A stretch of DNA of 64,000 bases from Solirubrobacterales bacterium (GTDB taxonomy: Bacteria; Actinomycetota; Thermoleophilia; Solirubrobacterales; 70-9), in assembly GCA_009691195.1 (NCBI GenBank), contig SHVA01000006.1, forward strand, positions 24,854-88,853, read 5' to 3'. The notes beneath the pieces were generated by a model. It worked only from the letters and a program-made list of their open reading frames with translations, was not told where the DNA came from and ran no database searches. Both the position numbers and the translations under genes were made by a program. Positions within the stretch are counted from its first letter, which is position 1. Each line of letters opens with the position of its first letter. Shown here in pieces: positions 24,367 to 33,003 of this stretch.

Positions 24367-25409
24367 GATCCGCCCCCTTCCTCCTCGCTCGCCTTCGCTT
24401 CCTCTTCGTCCCCGTGTGGCCCGAAGCCGACGTCCACCACCTGGAACCCCTTGTGCCGCTCGCTCTCGGCGTATCCGGCGTAGGCCCGTTCGTCCGCGGG
24501 GGTCAGGTTCACCCGGTCGGTGAACGGCGTCAGCAGTGCCCGGGGCCAGAGGCGCTTCTGGGCGACGACGTTGATCTCGGCCGCGAACACGATCACCACT
24601 GCCAGCAGGTAGATCCACGCGATCAGGCCGAGGACGAGGCCGAAGACCCCGTAGGCCTCGGGGGCGCCCTTGAGCGCGTGCGCGACGAAATAGGTCCCCA
24701 GGAGTTGGACCAGCTCCCAGCCGATGCCGGCCACGATCGCGCCGATGCGCAGCTGGCGCGTGGGCACCTCCCTCGCGGTCAGCAGCCTGAAGGCGAGCAG
24801 GAAGAGGCCGATGTTGACGAGCGTGGCCAGCGGGATTGCGAGCACGCTGAGCCAGGTGCCCATGGACGCCCCGAAGGCGTCCCCCCCGGCGGGCAGCCCC
24901 GAGAGCGCCGTGGTGATGAGCACGCCGGCCCCGAGCACCAGCAGCAGGACCAGGCTCCGAAGCCTCAGGGAGATCGGGTTCGGCCGGCTGTTGCGGGGCA
25001 CGGCCCAGGCCCGGTTGAACGCGTTCTGCGCCGCCCCGGCGGCACCCAGGCAGCCATAGATCGTGACCAGGATCCCGACCGCGAGCCCGACGCCGCTGCC
25101 CTTGAGCGCGTGCACGTTCTGGCGCAGCTGGGTGCCGACTATCGGAAGCTCCGAGAGCGTCGAGTTGACCAGCTTGTCGCGCAGCTCGGGGTCTCCCTGC
25201 AGGACGAACCCGAGGATCGTCACAAGCAGAAGCAGTAGCGGGAACAGCGAAAGGAAGCCGTAGTAGGTGATCAGCGCCGTCAGGTACGGGCCCTGGTCAT
25301 CGCCGAACTTGTAGGCGACGGCGAGGGGAAAGCCCAGCCAGCGGTGGCGCCGCTGGTAGGCGTCCACCGCGTCCACTGCGCGACCCGCCACTTCCCGCTT
25401 TGCCCGCAT
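24357..25409 (-). CDS. YihY/BrkB-family inner-membrane protein
   Basis: 350 residues from ATG 25409. The family core is clear: YLTALITYYGFLSLFPLLLL in the first helix, GAAGAAQNAFNRAWAVPRN in the conserved loop, and about six membrane helices ending near residue 300, with an acidic cytoplasmic tail. The frame runs on upstream through the PH-like gene, but that part is a shadow. The function of the family is uncertain; the old RNase BN annotation is wrong. It starts two bases after the stop of the PH-like gene, so the two form an operon. Confidence 0.85.
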   Translation of the reverse strand: MRAKREVAGRAVDAVDAYQRRHRWLGFPLAVAYKFGDDQGPYLTALITYYGFLSLFPLLLLLVTILGFVLQGDPELRDKLVNSTLSELPIVGTQLRQNVHALKGSGVGLAVGILVTIYGCLGAAGAAQNAFNRAWAVPRNSRPNPISLRLRSLVLLLVLGAGVLITTALSGLPAGGDAFGASMGTWLSVLAIPLATLVNIGLFLLAFRLLTAREVPTRQLRIGAIVAGIGWELVQLLGTYFVAHALKGAPEAYGVFGLVLGLIAWIYLLAVVIVFAAEINVVAQKRLWPRALLTPFTDRVNLTPADERAYAGYAESERHKGFQVVDVGFGPHGDEEEAKASEEEGGGSPP

Positions 25410-25411
25410 CT

Positions 25412-25837
25412 CTAGACGGCGGCGAACCACGCCGCCATCGCCTCGATGCCCTCTCGCTGGCCCTCGCCTCCGCCGAGCTTCCCGAAGCTGCCCGTCCCGC
25501 GCATCATCATCAACTTCAGCTTGTCCCCGTCCGTCGTTTCCAGCCGCACCGTGATCGCCGCGCCGTCCATCACCGCCGCCGTCACCGTGAACCAATCGCC
25601 GCCGGCGCCGCTCGCCTTGGCGGACTTGATCTGGCCGGGCTCGATCGAGATGGCATCGCCGTCGCGCTCGAACTTTCGGGTCATCCGCTGTACCAGCAGC
25701 CGCCGGTCCGTGGTCCCGACCGCGACCTGCGAGCCCTTGAAGGTGCTCTGCTGGGTCGCGAAACAGGCGCCCACCAGCTCCTCCCCCGGCGCGAGCGACG
25801 GCTCCAGCGCCTTCCTCAGCTTTGCTGCCAGCTCCAC
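25412..25837 (-). CDS. PH-like domain protein
   Basis: 141 residues (GTG start). A short N-terminal helix (ELAAKLRKALEPSLAPGEEL) is followed by a beta-rich domain with GTTDRRLLVQRMTRKFE, ISIEPGQIKSAKAS and a final helix REGIEAMAAWFAAV, the layout of a bacterial pleckstrin-homology-like domain. No catalytic motif is visible. A TAGCCT element six bases upstream of the GTG indicates a leaderless start. It is directly upstream of yihY. Confidence 0.62.
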   Translation of the reverse strand: MELAAKLRKALEPSLAPGEELVGACFATQQSTFKGSQVAVGTTDRRLLVQRMTRKFERDGDAISIEPGQIKSAKASGAGGDWFTVTAAVMDGAAITVRLETTDGDKLKLMMMRGTGSFGKLGGGEGQREGIEAMAAWFAAV

Positions 25838-25843
25838 GCCGCC

Positions 25844-25849
25844 AGGCTA
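25844..25849 (-). promoter_or_regulatory. Leaderless -10 element for the PH-like gene (TAGCCT, minus strand)
   Basis: On the minus strand TAGCCT is followed by GGCGGC and the GTG start at 25837, a gap of six bases. Confidence 0.45.
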
Positions 25850-25865
25850 CCCGCAACTCCCGCCG

Positions 25866-28409
25866 CTACTCGTAGGAAAGCGCTTCCAGCACGTCCAGCC
25901 GCGAGGCTCGCCGCGCGGGGCCGATCGCCGCAACGACGCCCGCCGCAGCGGCGAGCACCATCAACAACAGCAGGGAGCCGACCGGGATCGTGAGGGTGAA
26001 GCCCTCGTCGGCGAGGGGGCGGCTGATCGTGATCGCGAACACGACGCCCAGCACCAACCCCAGGACGGCGCCGATCAGCGCCGTGATCACCGCCTCGTAG
26101 CGCACGATCTGTCGGGTCTGGCGCCGCGACATCCCCACCGCGCGCAGCAGTCCCAACTCTCGGGTTCGCTCGTAGATCGAGAGGGCGAGGGTATTGACGA
26201 TGCCGAACAGCGACACGATCACCGCCAGCGCCAACAGCGCGTAGATCACTCCCAGCAGCGTGTTGAGTTGGCTCGAGATCGAGTCCTTCAGCTCCTGCTG
26301 GTTCTGTACCTTGATCGTCGGAAACGGCTTCAGCTGCTCGTCGATCCCGCTGCGAACGGCGTCGGTGTCCGCGCCCTCGTCGAGCTTGATGAAGATGCTG
26401 GTCGTCGTCTGGCCCTCGCCGTATGCCCTGGCGTTGACGTCGGATGCGGCGTAGTCGCCGATGAAGTCGGTGTTGTCCTTGAATGTGCCCGTTGCCGTGT
26501 AGTTGATCTTGCGCCCCGAGACGGTGGTGACGGTGAAGGCGTCACCGACCTCGAGCTTGCGCTTGTCGGCGAACTTCTCGTCGAGCACCGCTTCCGTCGG
26601 GCCGAGGTCGGTCAGCGTCTGGTCCGACCCCTGCCTCCAATCGAGCTTCAGCACGTCGGCCGCCGTGGCCGGCGCCACCAGCGAGAGATAGCCGTCGCCG
26701 TCGGGCGAGGCGTACTGGGTGTAGCGATAGGGAGAGGCAACCGCGACACCGTCCACACCCTCGACCGCCTTCACCGGTGTCAGCGGGATGTCGGAGAAGC
26801 CGTCGGTGCTGCCCAGGATGAGATCCCCCCCGAGCGTCTTGTCGATCGCGTCGTCGATCGAGCCCCGAATGCCGGCGGCGAAGATCGCCACGAAGGAGAC
26901 GAGCGCCAGGCCGATCATCAGCGCCGCCGCGGTGGCGGCCGTGCGGCCGGGGTTGCGGACTGAGTTCTCGCGGGCGAGGCGGCCGGCGACGCCCCGGGTC
27001 CTCTCCAGGGGCAGCCCCACCAGCGATGCGAGCGGCCGAACCAGCCGCGGGCTCAGCAGGGCGACCCCCAGGAACATGGCGCCTGCGCCGATCCCGACCC
27101 AGGCGGCGCCGGAGCCACCGATCACGCCGAAGACGCCGCCCAACATCGCGATCAGCCCCAGCCCCGTCAGGGCGACGGCGATGGCGGTGCGCAGCCGCTT
27201 GGTCCCGGGCGCCTCCACCACGATGCCCTCGCGCAGGCCCTCGACGGGCTCGACCCTCGTGGCGCGCAGGGCCGGCACCAGCGCCGCGACCACGGTCAGC
27301 ACGGTTCCGACGGCCAGTGACAGGATCACGGTGCGAACCCCGATCACGTTGCCCGCGCTGGGGAGGTCGATTCCGGTCGCCTTGAACAGGCTCGAGATGG
27401 CCGAGGCGAAGGCGATCCCGAGCAGCAGCCCGATCACCGAGGCGGCGAAGCCGATCAGCAGCGCCTCGAGCGCCACCGAGCGGACTATCTGGCGGCGGTT
27501 GGCGCCGAGGGTCCGCAGCATCGCGAACTCCCTGGTGCGCTGGGCAACCGTGATCGAGAAGGTGTTGAAGATCAGGAACGAGGCGACGAACAGCGCCACC
27601 CCCGCGAACACGAGCAGGGCGGTCTTGAGGAAGCCGATGAACTCGCCGACGTCGTCCTTCTGGGACTGGGTGTTCTCCTCACCGGTCTCGGCCTCGACGT
27701 TCTTGGGAAGCACCTGGGTCAGGTTCGCCGCGAGCTGTCCGGGGGTGGTGTCGTCATCGGCGGCCACCGCGATCTGATCGAACTCGCCCTGCTTTCCGGT
27801 GATCAGCTGGGCCTGGGGGAGGGTGAAGACGGCGATGCTGGCTCCGCCGAAGGAGTCGACGTCGCCGATGCTGGCGAAGCCCACCAGCCTGTAGGGACGC
27901 GCCGATTCCTTGCCGGCGACCGTGACCCGGTCGCCGAGCTCGAAGCCCGCCTTGTCGGCGGCGGTCTTGTCGATCGCGACCTCGTTCGCCGTCCGCGGAG
28001 CCCTGCCCTCGTAGTCGAGGGTCTCGAAGCGCCGCGGCTGGGCCGAGGAGCCGAAGCTGGGAGCGCCGTTGCCACCGATCGGATCGCCGTCCTTGTCGAT
28101 GATCGCGACCTGGGGGTCAAAGATGCCGCCCGCGGCCGCGGCGACCCCCTCAGTCGAACGCACCTCCGGCAGCAGCGAAGCGCTGATCGGGGGGTCCTGG
28201 GCGTCGTCGGTCTTGACGGCCTGCTTGGAGGTGACGACCGCGTCGATCCCCTTGTTGCTCTCCGTGAAGATCTCGTCGAAGGCCTGGTCGATCGTGTCGG
28301 TGAACACGTAGGTGCCGGCGATCATCATCACGCCGAGCACGATCGCCAACGCCGTGAGGACGGTGCGCAGCTTGCGGGCCCAGAGGTTTCGCAGGGCGAT
28401 CGAGGTCAC
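25866..28409 (-). CDS. ABC transporter permease, MacB/FtsX type
   Basis: An 847-residue membrane protein with duplicated FtsX units. The N-terminal helix (LRTVLTALAIVLGVMMIAGT) is followed by a large extracytoplasmic MacB-PCD-like domain, three helices of the first FtsX unit (about 255-400), a second pair of N-terminal helix and periplasmic domain, and a C-terminal FtsX unit (about 715-845, ELGLLRAVGMSRRQTRQIV). The ten-helix architecture matches actinobacterial lipoprotein or antimicrobial-peptide exporters. It is translationally coupled to the ATPase (one-base TAGTG overlap). Substrate unknown; no sensor kinase pair is nearby. Confidence 0.9.
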   Translation of the reverse strand: MTSIALRNLWARKLRTVLTALAIVLGVMMIAGTYVFTDTIDQAFDEIFTESNKGIDAVVTSKQAVKTDDAQDPPISASLLPEVRSTEGVAAAAGGIFDPQVAIIDKDGDPIGGNGAPSFGSSAQPRRFETLDYEGRAPRTANEVAIDKTAADKAGFELGDRVTVAGKESARPYRLVGFASIGDVDSFGGASIAVFTLPQAQLITGKQGEFDQIAVAADDDTTPGQLAANLTQVLPKNVEAETGEENTQSQKDDVGEFIGFLKTALLVFAGVALFVASFLIFNTFSITVAQRTREFAMLRTLGANRRQIVRSVALEALLIGFAASVIGLLLGIAFASAISSLFKATGIDLPSAGNVIGVRTVILSLAVGTVLTVVAALVPALRATRVEPVEGLREGIVVEAPGTKRLRTAIAVALTGLGLIAMLGGVFGVIGGSGAAWVGIGAGAMFLGVALLSPRLVRPLASLVGLPLERTRGVAGRLARENSVRNPGRTAATAAALMIGLALVSFVAIFAAGIRGSIDDAIDKTLGGDLILGSTDGFSDIPLTPVKAVEGVDGVAVASPYRYTQYASPDGDGYLSLVAPATAADVLKLDWRQGSDQTLTDLGPTEAVLDEKFADKRKLEVGDAFTVTTVSGRKINYTATGTFKDNTDFIGDYAASDVNARAYGEGQTTTSIFIKLDEGADTDAVRSGIDEQLKPFPTIKVQNQQELKDSISSQLNTLLGVIYALLALAVIVSLFGIVNTLALSIYERTRELGLLRAVGMSRRQTRQIVRYEAVITALIGAVLGLVLGVVFAITISRPLADEGFTLTIPVGSLLLLMVLAAAAGVVAAIGPARRASRLDVLEALSYE

Positions 28410-29137
28410 TACGCGGGTTGCTTCATCAGGTCGAGGACCTGCTCCGGGCTCGTCGCGGGCTCGTCCCGGACGATCCTGCCATCAACCAGCACCACCACCC
28501 GGTCCGCCGTGGCCGCAGCGTTGGCGTCATGGGTGACCATGACCACCGACTGGCCGTAGTCGTCCACCGCTGTGCGCAGCAAGGCGAGGATCTCCTCGCT
28601 GGACTTCGAGTCGAGGTTGCCGGTGGGCTCGTCGGCGAAGACCACCGCGGGCTCGGACAGGAGCGCGCGCGCGACGGCAACTCGCTGCTGCTGGCCGCCC
28701 GAGAGCTCGGCGGGGCGATGGCTGACGCGGTCGCTGAGGCCGACCGCCTCAACGAGCTCGTCGAAGCGCTTGCGGTGGGGCTTGCGCCCCGCCAGTGAGA
28801 GCGGCAGCACGATGTTCTCCTCGGCGGTCAGCACGGGGAGCAGGTTGAAGAACTGGAAGATGAAGCCCACCTTGTCGCGCCGCACCTCGGTCAGCTTGCC
28901 GTCGTCGAGGTCGTTGAGCGCGACGCCGTCGATCTCGACCCCGCCCACGGTCGGCCTGTCCAGTCCGGCAAGGAGGTGCATCAGCGTCGACTTGCCCGAC
29001 CCCGAGGGCCCCATGATCGCCGTGAACCTGCCCTCGGGAAACTCGAGCGAGACATCGTCGAGGGCCTTGACGGAGGCATCGCCCTCCCCGAACACGCGAG
29101 TCACGTTGGTGGCGGAGACGATCGCTTCGTTGGGCAC
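28409..29137 (-). CDS. ABC transporter ATP-binding protein, LolD/MacB type
   Basis: 242 residues with Walker A GPSGSGKST (about 43-51), Q-loop in GFIFQFFNLLPVLTA, signature LSGGQQQRVAVARAL, Walker B VVFADEPTG and the D-loop NLDSKSS, then the switch His in VMVTHD. It energises the FtsX-type permease encoded next. The start GTG 29137 is preceded on the minus strand by AAAGGA, so this operon has an ordinary leader and ribosome site, unlike many neighbours. Confidence 0.93.
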   Translation of the reverse strand: MPNEAIVSATNVTRVFGEGDASVKALDDVSLEFPEGRFTAIMGPSGSGKSTLMHLLAGLDRPTVGGVEIDGVALNDLDDGKLTEVRRDKVGFIFQFFNLLPVLTAEENIVLPLSLAGRKPHRKRFDELVEAVGLSDRVSHRPAELSGGQQQRVAVARALLSEPAVVFADEPTGNLDSKSSEEILALLRTAVDDYGQSVVMVTHDANAAATADRVVVLVDGRIVRDEPATSPEQVLDLMKQPA

Positions 29138-29212
29138 GGGGGTCCTTTCGTAGGTCGTTGCGAGAGGGCGGACGGCGCAGTCAACCGAGCGCCGGATTGT
29201 GATCTCCCAGGG

Positions 29213-29613
29213 TCAGCTCGTCTGCACGCTCGGGTCGGGCGCTCCCAGCTTGGTCATGGGTGGCGCCTCGTAGGCAGCGCCGGGGACGCCACCCACGATC
29301 AGGACGCGAATGCCCTCCGCGCCCGGCCTGAGCTTGCGGCTGACGCCGGGGCCGACCCGGGCCAGCCACTCGGAGTCGATCGGATGGCGCTCGCCGTCAA
29401 TCTCGATCTCGCCGCTGCCCTTGAGGGTCACGTAAAGCTCCTCCTGGCCGCTCTCCGCCTCGTCGTGCTCGGGATGGCCCTCCTCGCCGGGCGGCATCTG
29501 AACCACCTGGAAGCCGAAGGCACTGGCGCCGAGCTCGGCCCGCGCGCGCGGACGAAGCCGCCACCGTAGATCGACTCCATCTCGTCGATCCGCTTCAGCT
29601 CGAACTCACTCAT
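29213..29613 (-). pseudogene. Cupin-domain gene interrupted by a frameshift in a CG run
   Basis: On the minus strand ATG 29613, behind a GGAGGAG site, starts SEFELKRIDEMESIYGGGFV and then leaves the family frame. The rest of a single cupin domain (FGFQVVQMPPGEEGHPEHDE, EELYVTLKGSGEIEIDGE) is in another frame down to 29213. Two extra bases in the CGCGCGCG run at 29539-29551 restore one 130-residue protein if removed. It may be a real mutation, a slippage-prone switch or a sequence error. The metal ligands HPEHDE and the downstream beta strands are otherwise intact. Confidence 0.7.
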
Positions 29614-29733
29614 CTGGTTTCTCCTCCGTTCCGCCGGTGGCGGATGGGTTCATTGAGGGGCCAACTTAGCGCGTCCAGGATCGTCGCCCTCCGGCGGCCA
29701 ACCGATCGCTTCCGCCGCCGGCTGCGCCCTGCC

Positions 29734-29739
29734 TAAACT
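29734..29739 (+). promoter_or_regulatory. Leaderless -10 element for leuS (TAAACT)
   Basis: TAAACT ends eight bases before ATG 29748 with no Shine-Dalgarno sequence between. Confidence 0.48.
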
Positions 29740-29747
29740 GGCCCGCT

Positions 29748-32249
29748 ATGACGAGCGCCGACACCACAGCCGACGACCAGTCCGAGCGTTACGACCCGCA
29801 CACGATCGAGCGGCGCTGGCAGCGGGTCTGGGCCGACGAGGGCACCTGGGAGGTCGCCAACCCCGGCCAGCCGGGATTCGACGCCGAGGACCCCAAGGCC
29901 TACGTGCTCGAGATGCTGCCCTACCCATCCGGCGAGCCCCACATGGGCCACCTCAAGGTCTATTCGGTCGGCGACGCGATCGCCCACTTCAGGCGTCGCC
30001 ACGGCCACAACGTGGTCCATCCGATGGGCTACGACGCCTTCGGCCTGCCCGCCGAAAACAACGCGATCAAGACCGGCGAGCACCCCCGCACTGCGACCGA
30101 GAAGTCGATCGCAGCCTTCCGCGAGCAGTTCAAGAGCTGGGGGATCTCGATCGACTGGACGCGCGAGATCGGGACCCACGATCCCGACTACTACCGCTGG
30201 ACCCAGTGGATCTTCCTCAAGCTCTACGAGCAGGGCCTCGCCTACCGCACCGAGGCGCACGTGAACTGGTGCCCCAAGGACGCGACCGTGCTCGCCAACG
30301 AGCAGGTGATCGACGGGCACTGCGAGCGCTGCGGGACGCTGGTCGAGCAGCGCCGGCTCGAGCAGTGGTTCTTCAAGATCACCGACTACGCCGACCGTCT
30401 GCTGGAGGACGCCGCGGAGCTGGACTGGCCCGAGAACGTGCTGACCATGCAGCGCAACTGGATCGGCCGCTCGGAGGGCGCCGAGGTGGTCTTCAGCTGC
30501 GAGCAGCCCGCGCTCGAGTTCCCGGTCTTCACGACCCGCCCCGAGACGCTGTTCGGCGCCACCTTCTTCGTGCTCTCACCCGAGCACCCGGAGATCGAGC
30601 GGATCGCGGCGGGCACCGGCCAGGAGGACGCCGTCCGCGACTACGTCAACGAGGCGGCCCGCAGCACCTCCGAGGAGCGCGGCGCCGAGGACCGGCCCAA
30701 GACGGGCGTCCCGCTCGGCCGCGAGGTCGTCAACCCGGTCAACGGCGAGCGGATCCCGATGTTCGTCGCCGACTACGTGCTGATGGAGTACGGCACCGGC
30801 GCGATCATGGCCGTGCCCGCCCACGACGAGCGCGACCACGAGTTCGCCGAGACCTATGACCTGCCGATTCGCCGGGTGATCGAGGGGGACGAGCTGCCCT
30901 ACGCCGGCGACGGCGCGATGGTCAACTCCGGGCGCTTCGACGGCAAGGACAACCGCGAGGCCTACACCGAGATAGTCGCCTGGCTCGAATCGGAGGGGCG
31001 TGGCAAGCCGGCGATCAACTACCGCCTCCGCGACTGGCTCGTCAGCCGCCAGCGCTACTGGGGCGCGCCGATCCCGTTCGTCTACTGCGACAAGGACGGG
31101 ATCGTCCCCGTGCCCGCCGACCAGCTCCCGGTGCTGCTGCCGGAGATCGAAGACTACGCCCCCAAGGGCAAGAGCCCGCTCGCCGCGGCCGAGGACTGGG
31201 TCAACACCGAGTGCCCGGTCTGCGGCGGCCCCGCGCGCCGGGAGACCGACACGATGGACACCTTCGTCGACAGCTCCTGGTACTTCCTGCGCTACCTCGA
31301 TCCCGGCAACGAGGAGCTCCCCTGGGCCCGCGAGGTCGCCGACTACTGGATGCCCGTGGACCAGTACATCGGCGGGGTCGAGCACGCGATCCTGCACCTG
31401 ATGTACGCGCGCTTCTTCACCAAGGCGCTCGCGGACATGGGCCTGCTCGCCGCGCAGGAGCCCTTCGCCAACCTCTTCACGCAGGGGATGATCACCCGCG
31501 ACGGGGCGAAGATGTCGAAGTCCAAGGGCAACGTCGTCAGTCCCGCCGAGTACGTCGAGCGCTACGGCGCCGACGCGGCGCGGACCTACATCTGCTTCAT
31601 GGCGCCGCCGGTCAAGGGCGGCGACTGGTCTGACGAGGGCGCCGAGGGAGTCTTCCGCTTCCTGGCCCGCGTCTGGCGGCTCAGCCGTGAGGTCGCCGAG
31701 CGCTGCGGCAGCTCAGCCGGCGCCGAGACCCCCGACGGCGCCTCGGGCGAGGCCCGCGAGCTGCTCGCCAAGGCGCACTGGGCGATCGACAAGGTGACCA
31801 GGGACATCGACCCGCGCTTCCAGTTCAACACCGCGGTCTCCGCCGTGATGGAGCTGGTCAATGACGTCTACCGGCTCAAGGACGGCCTCTACGACGATCC
31901 GGCCGGCTCGGCGGCCGTCCGCTTCGCGACCGCGACCGCGGCCTCGCTGCTGTTCCCCTTCGCCCCGCACCTCGGCTCGGAGGTCTACGAGCAGCTCACC
32001 GGCGAGCGCGTCTGGGAGCAGCCCTGGCCAAAGGCCGACCCCGCGCTGCTCGAGCACGACACCTACACGCTGATCGTGCAGGTCAACGGCAAGCTCCGCG
32101 ACCGAATCGAGGTCGCGACGAGCGCTTCCGAGGAGGAGATCCTCGAGCTTGCCCGCGGCAGCGAAAAGGTTGGGGCGCACCTCGACGGCGGCGAGGTCGT
32201 CAAGGAGGTCGTCGTGCCGGGCAAGCTCGTCAACATCGTCGTGCGCTGA
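29748..32249 (+). CDS. leuS: Leucyl-tRNA synthetase
   Basis: Charges tRNA-Leu. The class I signatures are present: HIGH variant in YPSGEPHMGHLKVYSVGD (near 65) and KMSKSKGNV (near 588). The CP1 editing insertion contains TTRPETLFGATFFVLSPEH and the GTGAIMAVPAHDERDHEFA catalytic block, so proofreading of mischarged Ile or Met is expected. A leucine-specific zinc-type segment (CPVCGGPARRETDTMDTF) precedes the SSWYF motif. At 833 residues it is close to the usual 800-870. Confidence 0.98.
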   Translation: MTSADTTADDQSERYDPHTIERRWQRVWADEGTWEVANPGQPGFDAEDPKAYVLEMLPYPSGEPHMGHLKVYSVGDAIAHFRRRHGHNVVHPMGYDAFGLPAENNAIKTGEHPRTATEKSIAAFREQFKSWGISIDWTREIGTHDPDYYRWTQWIFLKLYEQGLAYRTEAHVNWCPKDATVLANEQVIDGHCERCGTLVEQRRLEQWFFKITDYADRLLEDAAELDWPENVLTMQRNWIGRSEGAEVVFSCEQPALEFPVFTTRPETLFGATFFVLSPEHPEIERIAAGTGQEDAVRDYVNEAARSTSEERGAEDRPKTGVPLGREVVNPVNGERIPMFVADYVLMEYGTGAIMAVPAHDERDHEFAETYDLPIRRVIEGDELPYAGDGAMVNSGRFDGKDNREAYTEIVAWLESEGRGKPAINYRLRDWLVSRQRYWGAPIPFVYCDKDGIVPVPADQLPVLLPEIEDYAPKGKSPLAAAEDWVNTECPVCGGPARRETDTMDTFVDSSWYFLRYLDPGNEELPWAREVADYWMPVDQYIGGVEHAILHLMYARFFTKALADMGLLAAQEPFANLFTQGMITRDGAKMSKSKGNVVSPAEYVERYGADAARTYICFMAPPVKGGDWSDEGAEGVFRFLARVWRLSREVAERCGSSAGAETPDGASGEARELLAKAHWAIDKVTRDIDPRFQFNTAVSAVMELVNDVYRLKDGLYDDPAGSAAVRFATATAASLLFPFAPHLGSEVYEQLTGERVWEQPWPKADPALLEHDTYTLIVQVNGKLRDRIEVATSASEEEILELARGSEKVGAHLDGGEVVKEVVVPGKLVNIVVR

Positions 32250-32285
32250 AACCAGGCCCAGCACCGCACAGCCCTCGATATCTGG

Positions 32286-32291
32286 TAGAAA
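32286..32291 (+). promoter_or_regulatory. Candidate -10 for the cupin gene (TAGAAA)
   Basis: TAGAAA ends six bases before GTG 32298. The last base differs from TANNNT. Confidence 0.3.
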
Positions 32292-32297
32292 GCTCGC

Positions 32298-32699
32298 GTG
32301 CTGGTCAGGAGGCTCGCGGAGGCGCCGATCGAGGATTGGCACCGCCTTCGCAACCACATACTCATGGACGCCGGCGAGCTCGGCTCCCGAAATCTGTCCG
32401 TCACCTGGCTGGAGGTCCCCGCGGGCATCGACCAGGACCTCCATTCCCACGAGGAGGGCGAGCAGGTCTACGTGATCGTCGAGGGCGCGGGCACGATGAC
32501 CGTCGCCGGCGACACCCAGGAAGTCACCGCCGGGGACCTGGTGATGGTGCCGCCCGCCACCGACCACTCGATCGCAACGGGCGACGGCGGCCTGGCCTGC
32601 GTCTCGGTGCAGTCGCCGCCGATAACCGTCTCCGAGGTCTACGGACCCCAGGTCGCCGCCGCGGCCGCCGAGTACGGCGAGGACGACGACGCCGAGTAG
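32298..32699 (+). CDS. Cupin-domain protein
   Basis: 133 residues forming one cupin barrel. Motif 1 is DQDLHSHEEGEQVYVIVEGAG in part (His-x-His...Glu) and motif 2 covers GDLVMVPPATDHSIAT with the last metal-binding His. Cupins of this size may be isomerases, dioxygenases or sugar-binding sensors, and nothing here decides among them. The N-terminal residues RLAEAPIEDWHRLRNHILMD form a short helix pair. The 3' end overlaps the acylphosphatase frame by about 11 bases, suggesting co-translation. Confidence 0.78.
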   Translation: MLVRRLAEAPIEDWHRLRNHILMDAGELGSRNLSVTWLEVPAGIDQDLHSHEEGEQVYVIVEGAGTMTVAGDTQEVTAGDLVMVPPATDHSIATGDGGLACVSVQSPPITVSEVYGPQVAAAAAEYGEDDDAE

Positions 32700-32973
32700 C
32701 CCGGGCGCGACCCGCCGCAGGGTCGTCGTCCACGGTCGCGTTCAGGGAGTCTTCTTCCGCGACACCGCCCGCCGCCGCGCCCAGGAGCTCGGGGTGGCCG
32801 GTTGGGTCGCCAACCGCGCCGACGGCGCGGTGGAGGCGGCTTTCGAGGGTGAGCCCGAGGCCGTCGAGGCGATGGTGGACTTCTGCCGGCAGGGCCCCAG
32901 GGGCGCCGAGGTCGAGAGCGTCGAGGTCTCCGAGGAGCCGCCAGAGGGTCTGGACGGCTTCTCGATCCACTAG
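32689..32973 (+). CDS. acyP: Acylphosphatase without a canonical start codon
   Basis: The frame ending at TAG 32973 encodes a complete acylphosphatase body: RRRVVVHGRVQGVFFRDTA (signature GRVQGVFFR with the catalytic Arg) and GWVANRADGAVEAAFEG (catalytic Asn), followed by the usual C-terminus EGLDGFSIH. Family proteins are 90-95 residues. The frame is open only back to a TAA within the cupin gene and contains no ATG, GTG, TTG or CTG upstream of the signature. ACG 32689 would give 94 residues and overlap the cupin stop, as expected for a coupled gene. It may be an ACG start, a mutated ATG or a sequence error. Activity: hydrolysis of acyl phosphates. Confidence 0.72.
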   Translation, partial: TPSSPGATRRRVVVHGRVQGVFFRDTARRRAQELGVAGWVANRADGAVEAAFEGEPEAVEAMVDFCRQGPRGAEVESVEVSEEPPEGLDGFSIH

Positions 32974-32989
32974 GGGGATTCCAGTCATC

Positions 32990-32995
32990 GATAAT
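32990..32995 (+). promoter_or_regulatory. Candidate -10 for the 229-residue membrane protein gene (GATAAT)
   Basis: GATAAT ends eight bases before GTG 33004, with no ribosome site. It is close to the window-wide pattern apart from the first base. Confidence 0.33.
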
Positions 32996-33003
32996 GGGAG
33001 CGC

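Noticed and set aside
25410..25856. N-terminal extension of YihY through the PH-like gene
   Set aside because: The YihY family starts at about residue 1 of ATG 25409; the extension overlaps a coherent PH-like protein.
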